A stretch of DNA of 64,000 nucleotides from Mycobacterium sp. ITM-2016-00317 (lineage in GTDB: Bacteria > Actinomycetota > Actinomycetes > Mycobacteriales > Mycobacteriaceae), in NCBI RefSeq assembly GCF_002968295.1, contig NZ_CP134399.1:4588001-4652000 (forward strand). The letters are read 5' to 3'. Position numbers and translations under genes: made by a program. Positions 34,328 through 48,138 of this stretch are shown in pieces. The notes beneath the pieces were generated by a model, which worked only from the letters and a program-made list of their open reading frames with translations, did not search any database and was not told the origin of the DNA. The first letter of the stretch is position 1. Every line of letters starts with the position of its first letter.

Positions 34328-34818
34328 TGCGTCCACACCTTCCTGTCCAGGATCCCGGCCATGCCGGGCTCGGCCGCCAGCACCGCCAGCGCCTCGTCCC
34401 CGAACGGGTTCACCCCCGGCCCTTTGGCCAGCGAGTGGGCGATCACCACATGCAGGCACTTGACCCGGTCGGGCATGCCGCCGCCGGAGAACGTGGTGCC
34501 CAGCGGCTCGATCGCGTCGCGTTCAGCCAGATACGACTCGTGGGCCCGCCGGTACGCCGCGGCCAGCTCGGGATCCTGACCGAGCCGCTCGGTCATCTCC
34601 CGCATCATTCCCGAGGACTCCAGCCGGCTCGCCGCCGCCGTCAACGCGGGGTGGGTCAGATAGAACAGCGTCGGAAACGGCGTCCCGTCAGGCAGTCTCG
34701 GCGCGGTCTTGACCACCGCGGGCTCACCGTTGGGGCAGCGGTAGGCGATCTCCAGCACGCCGCGCGGCTCCCGGCCCAGCTGTTGCGCGACAGCCTCGAG
34801 GTCCGACGGGTCAACCAT
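34324..34818 (-). CDS. DUF501 family protein (Rv1025 ortholog)
   Basis: A 164-residue cytoplasmic protein of DUF501: MVDPSDLEAVAQQLGREPRG, VEIA-type EIAYRCPNGEPAVVKTAPRL, PFPTLFYLTHPALTAAASRL, and MPDRVKCLHVVIAHSLAKG with the conserved Cys-x-His. ATG 34818 overlaps the FtsB-like stop by eight bases, and its own stop overlaps ppx2. This strict linkage to eno/ftsB/ppx is seen across actinobacteria. The biochemical role is unknown. Confidence 0.9.
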   Translation of the reverse strand: MVDPSDLEAVAQQLGREPRGVLEIAYRCPNGEPAVVKTAPRLPDGTPFPTLFYLTHPALTAAASRLESSGMMREMTERLGQDPELAAAYRRAHESYLAERDAIEPLGTTFSGGGMPDRVKCLHVVIAHSLAKGPGVNPFGDEALAVLAAEPGMAGILDRKVWTQ

Positions 34819-35485
34819 GGGGCGGCACCACCGGTTCCGGAGCGCCGGGTACACCGGCGGGCGGTGCGGTCGGCGAAATCCCGTGCGGCGCATCGGCGAT
34901 GGTGTGCCACAGGGTGGTGTACCACGGGTCGTTGCTCTTGGCTTCGGCCAACTCCTCGGGCGAGGCCTCCGGCTGCGTCGCCCCCGGAGGCAGCTGCACC
35001 TGATACGGGATCTCGCCGGGCATCACGAAACCCAGCCGCTCGCGGGCCTGCGCGGCGATGAACACCGGGTCGGCGAGTTTGGCCTTCTGCTCTTCGAGCT
35101 CGGCGATCTGTTCCCGCAATTGGGCCTCACTGGCTTGCAGTTGCTTCATCTCGGTGCGCTGGGAGAAGTACGTCCGGACCGGTCCCGCGATCGTCAACGT
35201 CAGCACGCAGACCACGGCGGCCAGGATGGCCGCCCGGCGCGCGGCCGAGCCGAACCGCTGTTCTGCGGCCTGCTCGGCCGACGCGACGATCGACTGCCTG
35301 ATCGAACCGGCGCTGTCACCGCTGTCGTCGACGAGCCCCGAATCACCGGCCGGGCCGGCGATCTCCTTCGGAGCCCGCAGTTCCGCGCCCCGAATCTCGC
35401 GGCGCGCCGAGACCCTGCGCGGCTTACCCGGGCGTGAGGCGGGAGCCTTCTTCCGCCGAGGGTCGGGCCGATTCGCTTCGGGCAC
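34811..35485 (-). CDS. FtsB/DivIC-like septum protein (Rv1024 ortholog)
   Basis: A 224-residue bitopic membrane protein. A basic, disordered cytoplasmic N-terminus of about 80 residues leads to one membrane helix (AAILAAVVCVLTLTIAGPV). A periplasmic coiled coil follows (MKQLQASEAQLREQIAELEE), then the conserved FIAAQARERLGFVMPGE motif of FtsB/DivIC, and a Pro-rich tail. FtsB-type proteins bridge FtsQ and FtsL in the divisome. It lies four bases after eno on the same strand and overlaps DUF501. Confidence 0.88.
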   Translation of the reverse strand: MPEANRPDPRRKKAPASRPGKPRRVSARREIRGAELRAPKEIAGPAGDSGLVDDSGDSAGSIRQSIVASAEQAAEQRFGSAARRAAILAAVVCVLTLTIAGPVRTYFSQRTEMKQLQASEAQLREQIAELEEQKAKLADPVFIAAQARERLGFVMPGEIPYQVQLPPGATQPEASPEELAEAKSNDPWYTTLWHTIADAPHGISPTAPPAGVPGAPEPVVPPHG

Positions 35486-35488
35486 GGG

Positions 35489-36850
<1,362 letters not shown>

Positions 36851-37578
36851 TCAGAGCGGATGTCCTTGCGCGTACGCGGTCGCCCAGTCCCGGACGGTGC
36901 GGGCGTACTGGTCGGAATAGTTGTAGGCCCGCAGTGCTTCCATCCAGCCCCGCGGCTTGGACAGATCCTTGCCCCGCCAGCACAGATAGCCCGCCGCCGA
37001 CAGCGCCGCATCGTCGATGTTGTCGGCGCTGACGGCTCCGTCGTTATTCGCGTCGACGCCGTAGTGCCCCCAGGTCTCCGGGATGAACTGCATCGGTCCC
37101 ATCGCCCGCGCGAACGGCTCCTCACCCGAGTGGCTGACCGACTCGTGGTCCATGATCACCATGTTCCCGGCAGTGCCGTCGAGCAGCACCCCGCGGATCG
37201 GCGGGCTCACCTCGCCGTCGGGGGCGATGGTCGCACCGCGGTAGGTGCCGTGATGGCTCTCGATCTGGCCGATGCCCGCCAGGGTGGTCCACTTCAGGCG
37301 ACAGCCGGGATTCTCCACCTCCGCCACCCGGGCCGCGTACGCGTAGGCCTCCAGCGCCATCTGCGGAATGGCCAGGGCGGGCGCGCGCTCGGCGGCCCAT
37401 TCCCGCAGCTGATCTGCCGGCCCTTGGCGTAGGTGTCGATCTGCGGCACCGGATCGCCGGGTGGGGGCGGCACGCCGTCGGGGATCGGGATGCCGATCTG
37501 CCAGGAACAACTCGACGCCATGAGCAGCGCTGTCGCGCCGATCACGGCCATCGCCTGCAGTCCACGCACCCGTGTCAC
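36851..37578 (-). pseudogene. lpqU: LpqU-type lipoprotein lytic transglycosylase, frameshifted
   Basis: Two frames together spell the Rv1022 (LpqU) protein. The N-terminal frame starts at GTG 37578 after a GAGGAG site and encodes a lipoprotein signal (VIGATALLMASSCSW) plus a Pro-rich linker ending VPQIDTYAKG. Around 37417-37427 the frame changes, and the second frame gives ADQLREWAAERAP, IGQIESHHGTYRG (catalytic Glu of the SLT-like fold), MGPMQFIPETWGHYGVDANN and KPRGWMEALRAYN. The break lies in a GGCCGGC sequence; loss of one CCGG unit explains it. It may be inactive here, or the assembly may be wrong. Confidence 0.75.
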
Positions 37579-37691
37579 CGGACTCCTCGACCTACTCTGG
37601 TTCAGCTTCCATGCTGCCACGCGTTTCGGCGCCGACGACCGACCCCGGGCCGGGCGGCGCGGGTGTACATTTCTCTGAGCGCCTCAGCTAA

Positions 37692-37730
37692 TGAGGTGAG
37701 CCACACCTTGCTTTGGTGAGCCAAACCAGG
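37692..37730 (+). promoter_or_regulatory. Two IdeR/DtxR-like iron boxes upstream of efeUOB
   Basis: Two 19-base sites, 37692-37710 (TGAGGTGAGCCACACCTTG) and 37712-37730 (TTTGGTGAGCCAAACCAGG), each match the IdeR consensus TTAGGTTAGGCTAACCTAA at about two thirds of positions, including GGT-x-AG and ACC. Their centres are 20 bases apart, on the same face of the helix. They lie in the divergent region between lpqU and the iron-uptake operon. Confidence 0.5.
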
Positions 37731-37758
37731 GTGGGCGACGCGTAGCGAGGACGAGTTG

Positions 37759-38670
37759 ATGGTTGCCGGCACCGGGCATGTGGTCACCACCTACTACGCG
37801 GCTCCGAACATCACTTCACAGCTTTTCGGCAGCGGACTCATAGGTTTGCGCGAAGGCTTGGAAGCCGCGATCGTCGTCTCCATCCTGGTCGCGTTCCTGA
37901 CCAAGTCCGACCGCCGGGACGCACTCAAATGGGTCTGGCTCGGCGTCGGCGCCGCCGTGGCGATGACGGTCATCGTGTTCTTGACCATTCAGTTCGGTTC
38001 CAGCACCATCACCGGGCTGGCGGCCGAGGCGATCGCCGGGGTCGCGTCGCTGGTCGCGGTCGGCATCGTCACCACCATGGTGTTGTGGATGAAGCGGGCC
38101 GCGGCATCGATGTCCGGTGAGCTGCGCAGCGAGATGGCCCGCGCGCTGGAGACCGGACCGCTGGCCGTGGCGCTGCTGGCCTTCCTGGCGGTCGGCCGCG
38201 AAGGTGTCGAGACCGCGCTGTTCATGGTCGGCTACGCCGAGGCGCAGACCATCTGGCCGCTGACCGGGCTGATCATCGGGGTGGCTGTCGCCGGCGCGAT
38301 CGCCTACGCGATCTACCGCGGCGCGCTGACCCTCAACTTCGCCAAGTTCTTCACGTACACCGGCGTGTTCCTGATCCTCGTCGCCGCCGGCATCCTGTCC
38401 TACGGCGTCGGCGCGCTGCAGACCGTCGGCTGGCTGCCCGGCCTGGCCGACAAGGCCTTCGACATCAGCACCTGGTTCAACTGGTCCTCCTGGTACGGCG
38501 AGGCCATCCAGGGCATCTTCAACATCACCCCGACGCCGACCGTGCTGCAACTGACCGGCTATCTGGCCTACCTCGTCGTCGTGCTCGCGCTCTTCCTGCG
38601 GCCCACCAGGCCCGCACCCGGCAGAACTTCTCCACAACCCAATCCATCACCCGAAAGGTCCACCACGTGA
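37759..38670 (+). CDS. efeU: FTR1-family iron permease EfeU
   Basis: A 303-residue integral membrane permease with seven predicted helices. The two iron-binding motifs REGLE (LIGLREGLEAAIVVSILVAF) and REGVE (AVGREGVETALFMVGYAE) are intact. It moves ferric/ferrous iron across the inner membrane with EfeO and EfeB. ATG 37759 is preceded in frame by a TTG. The stop overlaps the efeO GTG start (GTGA). IdeR-like boxes upstream suggest iron repression. Confidence 0.92.
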   Translation: MVAGTGHVVTTYYAAPNITSQLFGSGLIGLREGLEAAIVVSILVAFLTKSDRRDALKWVWLGVGAAVAMTVIVFLTIQFGSSTITGLAAEAIAGVASLVAVGIVTTMVLWMKRAAASMSGELRSEMARALETGPLAVALLAFLAVGREGVETALFMVGYAEAQTIWPLTGLIIGVAVAGAIAYAIYRGALTLNFAKFFTYTGVFLILVAAGILSYGVGALQTVGWLPGLADKAFDISTWFNWSSWYGEAIQGIFNITPTPTVLQLTGYLAYLVVVLALFLRPTRPAPGRTSPQPNPSPERSTT

Positions 38671-39830
38671 AGGCTCAATCCTCCGCTGCCGTCATCGCAG
38701 CGGCGCTGGCCGCGTTGACACTGACCAGCTGTCAGGCCAAGGAGGAGACTCCGGCGGCGGGCGAGGACGGCGGCGCCACCGCGCCGTCGGAGATCACCGT
38801 CGACGCGTCGGACACCTCCTGTGAGCTGTCCGGCACCGACGGCAGGACCGGAGCCAACACGTTCGTCATCACCAACAACGGCACCAAGGTCACCGAGTTC
38901 TACGTCTACGGCGAGGGTGAGCGGGTGATGGGCGAGGTCGAGAACATCTCCCCCGGACTGCAGCGCAAGCTGATCGTCCAGCTCAGCCAGCCCGGCACCT
39001 ATCAGACCGCGTGCAAGCCCGGCATGATCGGCGACGGCATCCGCGGCGACTTCACCGTGACCGGCGACGAGGTGCAGGTCGACACCGAGGGCAAGTTCAA
39101 AGAGGCCGCCGACAACTACAAGCGCTACGTCAACAGCCAGGTCGAGGCGCTGGTCCCGGCGGTCGAGGCGTTCGTCGCGGCCATCAAGAGCGGCGACATC
39201 GAAGCGGCCAAGGCCCACTACCCGACCTCGCGCGTGTACTACGAGCGCATCGAGCCCGTCGCCGAGTCGTTCCCGAACGACCTCGACCCGCGCATCGACC
39301 TGCGCGAGGCCGACCTGGAGCCCGGCCAGAAATGGACCGGGTACCACCGGCTGGAGAAGGACCTGTGGCTGACCGGGCTGCAGCCGGACACCAACGCGAT
39401 CGCCGACCAGCTGGTCGCCGACGTCAAGGAACTGCAGGCCGGGGTCAGCGCGCCGGACTTCACGGTGGACTCCACCCAGATCGCCGGCGGCGCGCAGGGT
39501 CTGCTCGACGAGATCGCCACCAGCAAGATCACCGGCGAAGAGGACATCTTCAGCCACACCGACCTGTGGGACTTCAGCGCCAACCTGCAGGGTTCACAGA
39601 CCGCGGTGGCCTCGGTGCGACCGATCCTCGACGAGCGCAACCCCGACCTCGGCACCCGCGTCGACCAGCGCTTCGAAGAGGTCGAGGCACTGGTGGAGCG
39701 CTACCGCCAGGGCGACGGGTTCGTCACCTACGACCAGGTGACCGAGCCGGAACGCCAGGAGCTCTCGCGTGCGATCGACGCGCTGAGCAAGGAGGTAAGC
39801 CAGGTGCAAGGTGTCATCGCACCCCAATAA
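38667..39830 (+). CDS. efeO: EfeO iron-binding lipoprotein (cupredoxin plus M75 domain)
   Basis: A 387-residue lipoprotein. The signal peptide ends in a lipobox (AALTLTSCQAK). The N-terminal cupredoxin-like domain covers about residues 45-135 (TFVITNNGTKVTEFYVYGEG). The C-terminal M75-type domain covers residues 150-385 and contains the HxxE motif in TGYHRLEKDLW, proposed to bind metal. It delivers iron to EfeU at the outer face of the membrane. The GTG start overlaps efeU; its end overlaps efeB by 20 bases. Confidence 0.92.
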   Translation: MKAQSSAAVIAAALAALTLTSCQAKEETPAAGEDGGATAPSEITVDASDTSCELSGTDGRTGANTFVITNNGTKVTEFYVYGEGERVMGEVENISPGLQRKLIVQLSQPGTYQTACKPGMIGDGIRGDFTVTGDEVQVDTEGKFKEAADNYKRYVNSQVEALVPAVEAFVAAIKSGDIEAAKAHYPTSRVYYERIEPVAESFPNDLDPRIDLREADLEPGQKWTGYHRLEKDLWLTGLQPDTNAIADQLVADVKELQAGVSAPDFTVDSTQIAGGAQGLLDEIATSKITGEEDIFSHTDLWDFSANLQGSQTAVASVRPILDERNPDLGTRVDQRFEEVEALVERYRQGDGFVTYDQVTEPERQELSRAIDALSKEVSQVQGVIAPQ

Positions 39831-41097
39831 GCCCGAGGGGCTGAGCCGTCGCAAGCTGTTCGGCGCGGCAGGGGCGACTGCGGCGGTGGTCGGCGCGGCC
39901 AGTGCGGGAGCACTGGCCGGCCGGGCCACGGCGGCCAACCCGACCGACCACCTCAACACCGCGGTGCCGTTCCGCGGGCAGCATCAGGCGGGCATCGTCA
40001 CCGAGGCCCAGGACCGCATGCACTTCGCGACGTTCGACGTGACCACCAGGAGCCGCGACGACGTCGTCAAGATGCTCGCCGACTGGACCGAGATGGCCGA
40101 GCGGATGACCCAGGCCAAGGAGGCGTTCCCGAACGGCTCCACCGGGCAGAACCCGTACTCGCCGCCGTCGGACACCGGTGAGGCCCTCGGCCTGCCGGCC
40201 TCCCAGCTGACGCTGACCATCGGGTTCGGGCCGTCGTTCTTCGTCAAGGACGGTGTCGACCGGTTCGGCATCGCCGACAAGAAACCGGCCGAACTGGTCG
40301 ACCTGCCGAAGTTCCCCAACGAGAAGATCGACCCGGCGCGCAGCGGCGGAGACATCGTGGTGCAGGCCTGCGCGAACGACCCGCAGGTGGCCGTACACGC
40401 GATCCGCAACCTCGCCCGGATCGGCTTCGGCACCGTCGCGGTGCGCTACTCGCAGCTCGGGTTCGGCCGCACCTCGTCGACCACCCGAGAGCAGACCACC
40501 CCGCGAAACTTGTTCGGGTTCAAGGACGGAACCGCGAATCTGCGCTCCGACGAGACCGACAAACTGAACAGGTTCGTCTGGGTCGGCGACGGTGACGGCC
40601 CGTCGTGGATGACCGGGGGCACCTACCTGGTGGCGCGGCGGATCCGGATGCGCATCGAGCAGTGGGACCGCACCACGCTGCTGGAGCAGGAACGCGTCGT
40701 CGGTAGGCAGAAGGGCAGCGGCGCACCGCTGGGGCTCACCGACGAGTTCGAGGAGCTCAACTTCGACCTGACCGACGACAAGCAGGAGCCGCTGATCGAC
40801 CCGCTGGCCCACGTCCGGCTGGCCTCACCTGAGCATCTCGGCGGCATCGAGATCCTGCGCCGCGGCTACAACTTCACCGACGGCTCGGACGGATTCGGCC
40901 ACCTCGACGCGGGCCTGTTCTTCATCGCGTTCGTGCGCAACCCGGTCACCCAGTTCGTGCCCATGCAGAACGCGATCTCGCGCCAGGATGCGATGAACGA
41001 GTACGTCACGCCCACCAGTTCAGCGGTGTTCGCCTGTCCGCCAGGGATTCCCGAGGGGGACACGTCCACGTTCTGGGGTTCGACGCTGTTCCACTGA
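39811..41097 (+). CDS. efeB: EfeB, Tat-exported DyP-type heme peroxidase
   Basis: A 428-residue dye-decolourising peroxidase. A Tat signal opens it (SRRKLFGAAGATAAVVGAAS). The GxxDG motif is in LFGFKDGTANL, and the peroxidase C-terminal half contains GGTYLVARRIRMRIEQWD and RRGYNFTDGSDGFG. It acts outside the membrane, oxidising ferrous iron or heme-bound iron for EfeO/EfeU uptake. It overlaps efeO by 20 bases, so the three genes form one translation-coupled operon. A hairpin terminator follows at 41102-41154. Confidence 0.93.
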   Translation: MSSHPNKPEGLSRRKLFGAAGATAAVVGAASAGALAGRATAANPTDHLNTAVPFRGQHQAGIVTEAQDRMHFATFDVTTRSRDDVVKMLADWTEMAERMTQAKEAFPNGSTGQNPYSPPSDTGEALGLPASQLTLTIGFGPSFFVKDGVDRFGIADKKPAELVDLPKFPNEKIDPARSGGDIVVQACANDPQVAVHAIRNLARIGFGTVAVRYSQLGFGRTSSTTREQTTPRNLFGFKDGTANLRSDETDKLNRFVWVGDGDGPSWMTGGTYLVARRIRMRIEQWDRTTLLEQERVVGRQKGSGAPLGLTDEFEELNFDLTDDKQEPLIDPLAHVRLASPEHLGGIEILRRGYNFTDGSDGFGHLDAGLFFIAFVRNPVTQFVPMQNAISRQDAMNEYVTPTSSAVFACPPGIPEGDTSTFWGSTLFH

Positions 41098-41101
41098 GCG
41101 T

Positions 41102-41154
41102 TTGCGTAACGTCACGGCGGAAATCGACGCTGAATTCGCCGTACCGTTACGCAA
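41102..41154. terminator. Bidirectional hairpin between efeB and mazG
   Basis: The 10-bp arms TTGCGTAACG (41102-41111) and CGTTACGCAA (41145-41154) enclose a second 6-bp pair ACGGCG/CGCCGT. The two genes converge here and the hairpin covers the mazG stop codon (41147-41149). There is no long U-tract on either side. Confidence 0.5.
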
Positions 41155-42105
41155 GTTCGGCGTCGTCGGCACCCGGCCAGTGCGCGCGCCACTCGTCGGC
41201 GGAGATGACCCCGGACGGGTGATTGTCGAGTTCCTCGGCGACATCGGCGCTGCGCCGCGCGACCGTGACCGCCCGCTCGGCGGCACGCACGTCGGCCATG
41301 AACTCCAGAACCGCAGTGCGCAGCGCGTTCTCGGCATCGACGTCGGCCGACACCGACACGGTGGTGACCGCATCCGGGACCAGGTCGGCGGGCACGCCTG
41401 CGGTCTCGGCGCGGGCCAGCACCTTCTGTGCCAGCGCCAGCGCGGGCTGCGCGGTCGGGATGCCGTCCATCACGGACTCGCGGGTGGTGCGCTCCAGCGC
41501 CTTGCGCTGCTCCCACTGTGCGAGCTGGTCCTCCAGCGAAATCGCCTCTCCGGCAAGCACTGCCGGCACCCGGTTGCCGAGCTTACGGACCAGCGCGTCG
41601 GCCACGTCGTCGATGTCGAACGCGTCCTCGGGGGCGTCCTGGGCGATGCGGGCGTGGAAGAGCACCTGCAGCAGCACGTCGCCGAGCTCGTCGCGCAGCT
41701 CGGTCAGGTCGCCGCCGTGCACGGCGTCGAACAGCTCGTAGGTCTCCTCCAACAGGTAGCGCCGCAGCGAATCGTGGGTCTGTTGGCTCTCCCACGGGCC
41801 CGCAGTGCGCAGCTTGTCCATCATCGCGACCGCGTCGACGAGGCGCTCGCCGGACTGCGGCTCGGGCGCGCAGATCACCCGTTCCCCGGCGGCGATGCGC
41901 GCGGCCACCGACGGATGCTCGGGATCGGACGAGAGCAGCACCGCGGCGGGCTCGTCGTCGGAGCCGGCCAGGCACGGCCGCGCCGACCGCAGCGACCACG
42001 GCACCTTGATCGGCATCTCCTCGGTGTACTGCACATCACCGGCAAGCAGATCGATCGCCTCGATGGGGATCAGCGACGGGCGCCGTGGGTCCACCAGGAC
42101 GACCG

Positions 42106-42109
<4 letters not shown>
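41147..42109 (-). CDS. mazG: MazG nucleoside triphosphate pyrophosphohydrolase
   Basis: A 320-residue enzyme that hydrolyses non-canonical or damaged NTPs to NMPs. The MazG catalytic helices are visible: [18 protein letters not shown] with the E-x2-E pattern and [18 protein letters not shown] with E-x2-D. An N-terminal domain of about 100 residues ([19 protein letters not shown]) and a C-terminal helical segment with basic residues are as in mycobacterial MazG (Rv1021). ATG 42109 overlaps the mfd stop (ATGA), so the two are coupled. Confidence 0.93.
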
Positions 42110-45753
<3,644 letters not shown>

Positions 45754-45810
45754 GATTCCTCCATCGTAGGCACTCGCCCGGAGACGGTCGGCGGGCACCG
45801 GCCCGCGGTC

Positions 45811-46458
45811 CTACTCCTCGTGCAGCACCGGGTCGGACTCCAGATGGGTGAGCCCGTTCCAGCACAGGTTGACCAGGTGCGCGGCCACCACTTCTTTCTT
45901 GGGTTCGCGCACGTCGAGCCACCATTGCGCGGCCATCGACACCGAACCGACCAGGGCCTGCGCGTACAGCGGTGCAAGCTCGGGGTCGAGTCCGCGCCGG
46001 GAGAAGTCACCGGCCAGAATCGAGGCGACCTGGCTGACGGCGTCGTTGAGCAGCGTGGAGTAGGTGCCGGAGGTGATGCTGGCCGGCGAGTCCCGGATCA
46101 GGATGCGGAAGCCGTCGGTGTGTTCTTCGACATAGGTCAGCAGCGCCAGCGCCACCCGTTCCACGCGCACCCGGGACCGGTTGTGGGTCAGTGACCGGGT
46201 GATGCCGTCGAGCAGCGCCGACATCTCGCGGTCGACGACGACCGCGTACAACCCTTCCTTGCCGCCGAAGTGCTCGTAAACCACCGGCTTGGACACGTTG
46301 GCCCGCAGCGCGATCTCCTCGACCGAGGTGCCGTCGAAGCCCCGCTCGGCGAACAGCGACTTCGCGATCTCCACCAGCTGCTGGCGCCGCTCGGAGCCCG
46401 TCATCCTGGCGCGCGGCGCGCGGACGTCGGAACCACCGGGCCTGTCGGACACAGCCAT
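45811..46458 (-). CDS. TetR-family transcriptional regulator (Rv1019 ortholog)
   Basis: A 215-residue regulator. The N-terminal TetR helix-turn-helix is clear (RRQQLVEIAKSLFAERGFDG, then TSVEEIALRANVSKPVVYEHFGGKEGLY). The ligand-binding half is helical with ILIRDSPASITSGTYSTLLND. It lies 57 bases upstream of mfd on the same strand, as in M. tuberculosis. The ligand is unknown. It may regulate itself and mfd-mazG; no operator was found. Confidence 0.9.
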   Translation of the reverse strand: MAVSDRPGGSDVRAPRARMTGSERRQQLVEIAKSLFAERGFDGTSVEEIALRANVSKPVVYEHFGGKEGLYAVVVDREMSALLDGITRSLTHNRSRVRVERVALALLTYVEEHTDGFRILIRDSPASITSGTYSTLLNDAVSQVASILAGDFSRRGLDPELAPLYAQALVGSVSMAAQWWLDVREPKKEVVAAHLVNLCWNGLTHLESDPVLHEE

Positions 46459-46511
46459 CCGTCACAGGGTAGACCGTGCGGGCCGCGGCGCCGGGCGTAG
46501 CGTCAACCTTC

Positions 46512-48023
46512 ATGATCACGCTGGATCGCCTGATCAATGTCCTCGGCGGGTACGGCGCCCGCTGGCTGGGCGGCTCGGCGGACCGGCAGACCGAACTGCG
46601 CAGCGTCGTGCTGCCCGAGGACGTCGACGGCCGCACGGTCTCCGGTGACGTGCTGCTCGCCGTCGGTGCGGCCTCGCAGACCCAGGCGCTGCAGTGGGCG
46701 CGGGCCGCTCGCGCCGTGGTCGTGCTCACCCGCTGTGACGACGCATCCCCCGGGCAGGACACCGCTGGGGTCGCGGTCGTCGTCGTCGACCCGGAGATGC
46801 CGTGGAGCGAGTTCGCCGCGATCGTCTACGGGCTGGTCATGGAGGGCCGCGAGACCGAGTCGGGCCGCGGCCCCACCGATCTGTTCGCCCTGGCCGACAG
46901 CCTGTCGGGCGCGGTCGGCGGCGCGGTCACCATCGAGGACAAGGCGTCGCAGGTGCTGGCGTTCTCCCGGGGTCAGCAGGACGCCGACCCGTGCCGCGCG
47001 GCCACCATCCTGGAGCGGCAGGCGCCGCCGCGGGTGCGGGCGGTGTTCGACGCGCACGGGGTGTTCGCGCACCTGGCGGTCTCCGACGACCCGGTCTTCG
47101 TGCCCGGCGACGCCGGCATCGGGCTGACCGGCCGGATGGTGGTCGCCGCCCGCGCAGGCCGCGAGCTGCTGGGTTCGGTGTGGGTGGCGTGCGCGAGCCC
47201 GCTGACCGGCGAGCGGCGCCGCGCGCTGGCCGAGGGCGCGCACACCGTCGCGCTGCACCTGCTGCGCTCGCGGGCCAGCGCCGACCTGGAGCGGCAGGTC
47301 GAATCCGAGCTGGTGATCCGGCTGCTGGAATCGCCTGCCGACGCCGCGACGCTGGCCAGCCGGCTGGGGCTGCCGCCCGACGCGCTGCGGGTGGTCGCGA
47401 TGCGCGCGGGCGAGGACGACGGCAGGCACGCCGCGCTGCTGCAGGTCTTCGAACGCGCGACCGCAGGCTTCGGCTGGTCCCGTCCGTCCCGCAGCGCGCT
47501 GGCCGACGCGACCGTCTACACCGTGCTGGCCGCCGAGCAGGCCGCGGTCGCGCGGGACTGGGTAGCCGCATTGATCGCCGCGCTGCCGGAGCAGATGACG
47601 GTGCAGGCCGGCATCAGCGCGCCCGCGGCGGCGACCGAGCTGGCCGTCGCGCGCACCGAGGCCGACGAGTGCCTGGCGTTGCAGGAGGGCACCGCGTCCG
47701 CGGTACCCCCGGCCTACGACGAGTCGTGGGACGACGTGCTGCTGCGCCGGCTGCGGACCGCGGCGCGCTCCGGGCGCACCCCGCACCGGGGAGCGGTCGC
47801 CGAGCTGCGCGCACACGACCGCGCGCACGGCACCGCCTATGTGCCGACGCTGCGGGCGTGGCTGCAGGAACACGGCGACCCCGGCCGCACGGCCGCCGAC
47901 CTCGGCGTCCACGAGAACACGGTGCGCTACCGGATGCGGCGGATGGCCGAACTGACCGATCTGCGCCTCGACGACGCGGACAAGCGGTTCGCCATGATGA
48001 TCGAGCTCGCAGTCCTCGACTGA
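46512..48023 (+). CDS. PucR-family transcriptional regulator
   Basis: A 503-residue regulator. It has an N-terminal PucR-like sensor ([33 protein letters not shown]), a central GAF-like/GGDEF-like region, and the C-terminal PucR helix-turn-helix ([38 protein letters not shown]). Family members control purine or amino-acid catabolism. It is divergent from the tetR gene and 115 bases upstream of the FAD-dependent dehydrogenase, which is the likely target. Confidence 0.85.
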   Translation: MITLDRLINVLGGYGARWLGGSADRQTELRSVVLPEDVDGRTVSGDVLLAVGAASQTQALQWARAARAVVVLTRCDDASPGQDTAGVAVVVVDPEMPWSEFAAIVYGLVMEGRETESGRGPTDLFALADSLSGAVGGAVTIEDKASQVLAFSRGQQDADPCRAATILERQAPPRVRAVFDAHGVFAHLAVSDDPVFVPGDAGIGLTGRMVVAARAGRELLGSVWVACASPLTGERRRALAEGAHTVALHLLRSRASADLERQVESELVIRLLESPADAATLASRLGLPPDALRVVAMRAGEDDGRHAALLQVFERATAGFGWSRPSRSALADATVYTVLAAEQAAVARDWVAALIAALPEQMTVQAGISAPAAATELAVARTEADECLALQEGTASAVPPAYDESWDDVLLRRLRTAARSGRTPHRGAVAELRAHDRAHGTAYVPTLRAWLQEHGDPGRTAADLGVHENTVRYRMRRMAELTDLRLDDADKRFAMMIELAVLD

Positions 48024-48138
48024 TCCGTTTGTCGGCCCGGCACATTTTCGGCATGTCCCTTTGTCGGCACAGCACAACACCCCGCCCTGCCGGACCCCCG
48101 ACGATGGAGGTTCACCAACGGAAACAGGAGGTCATGCG

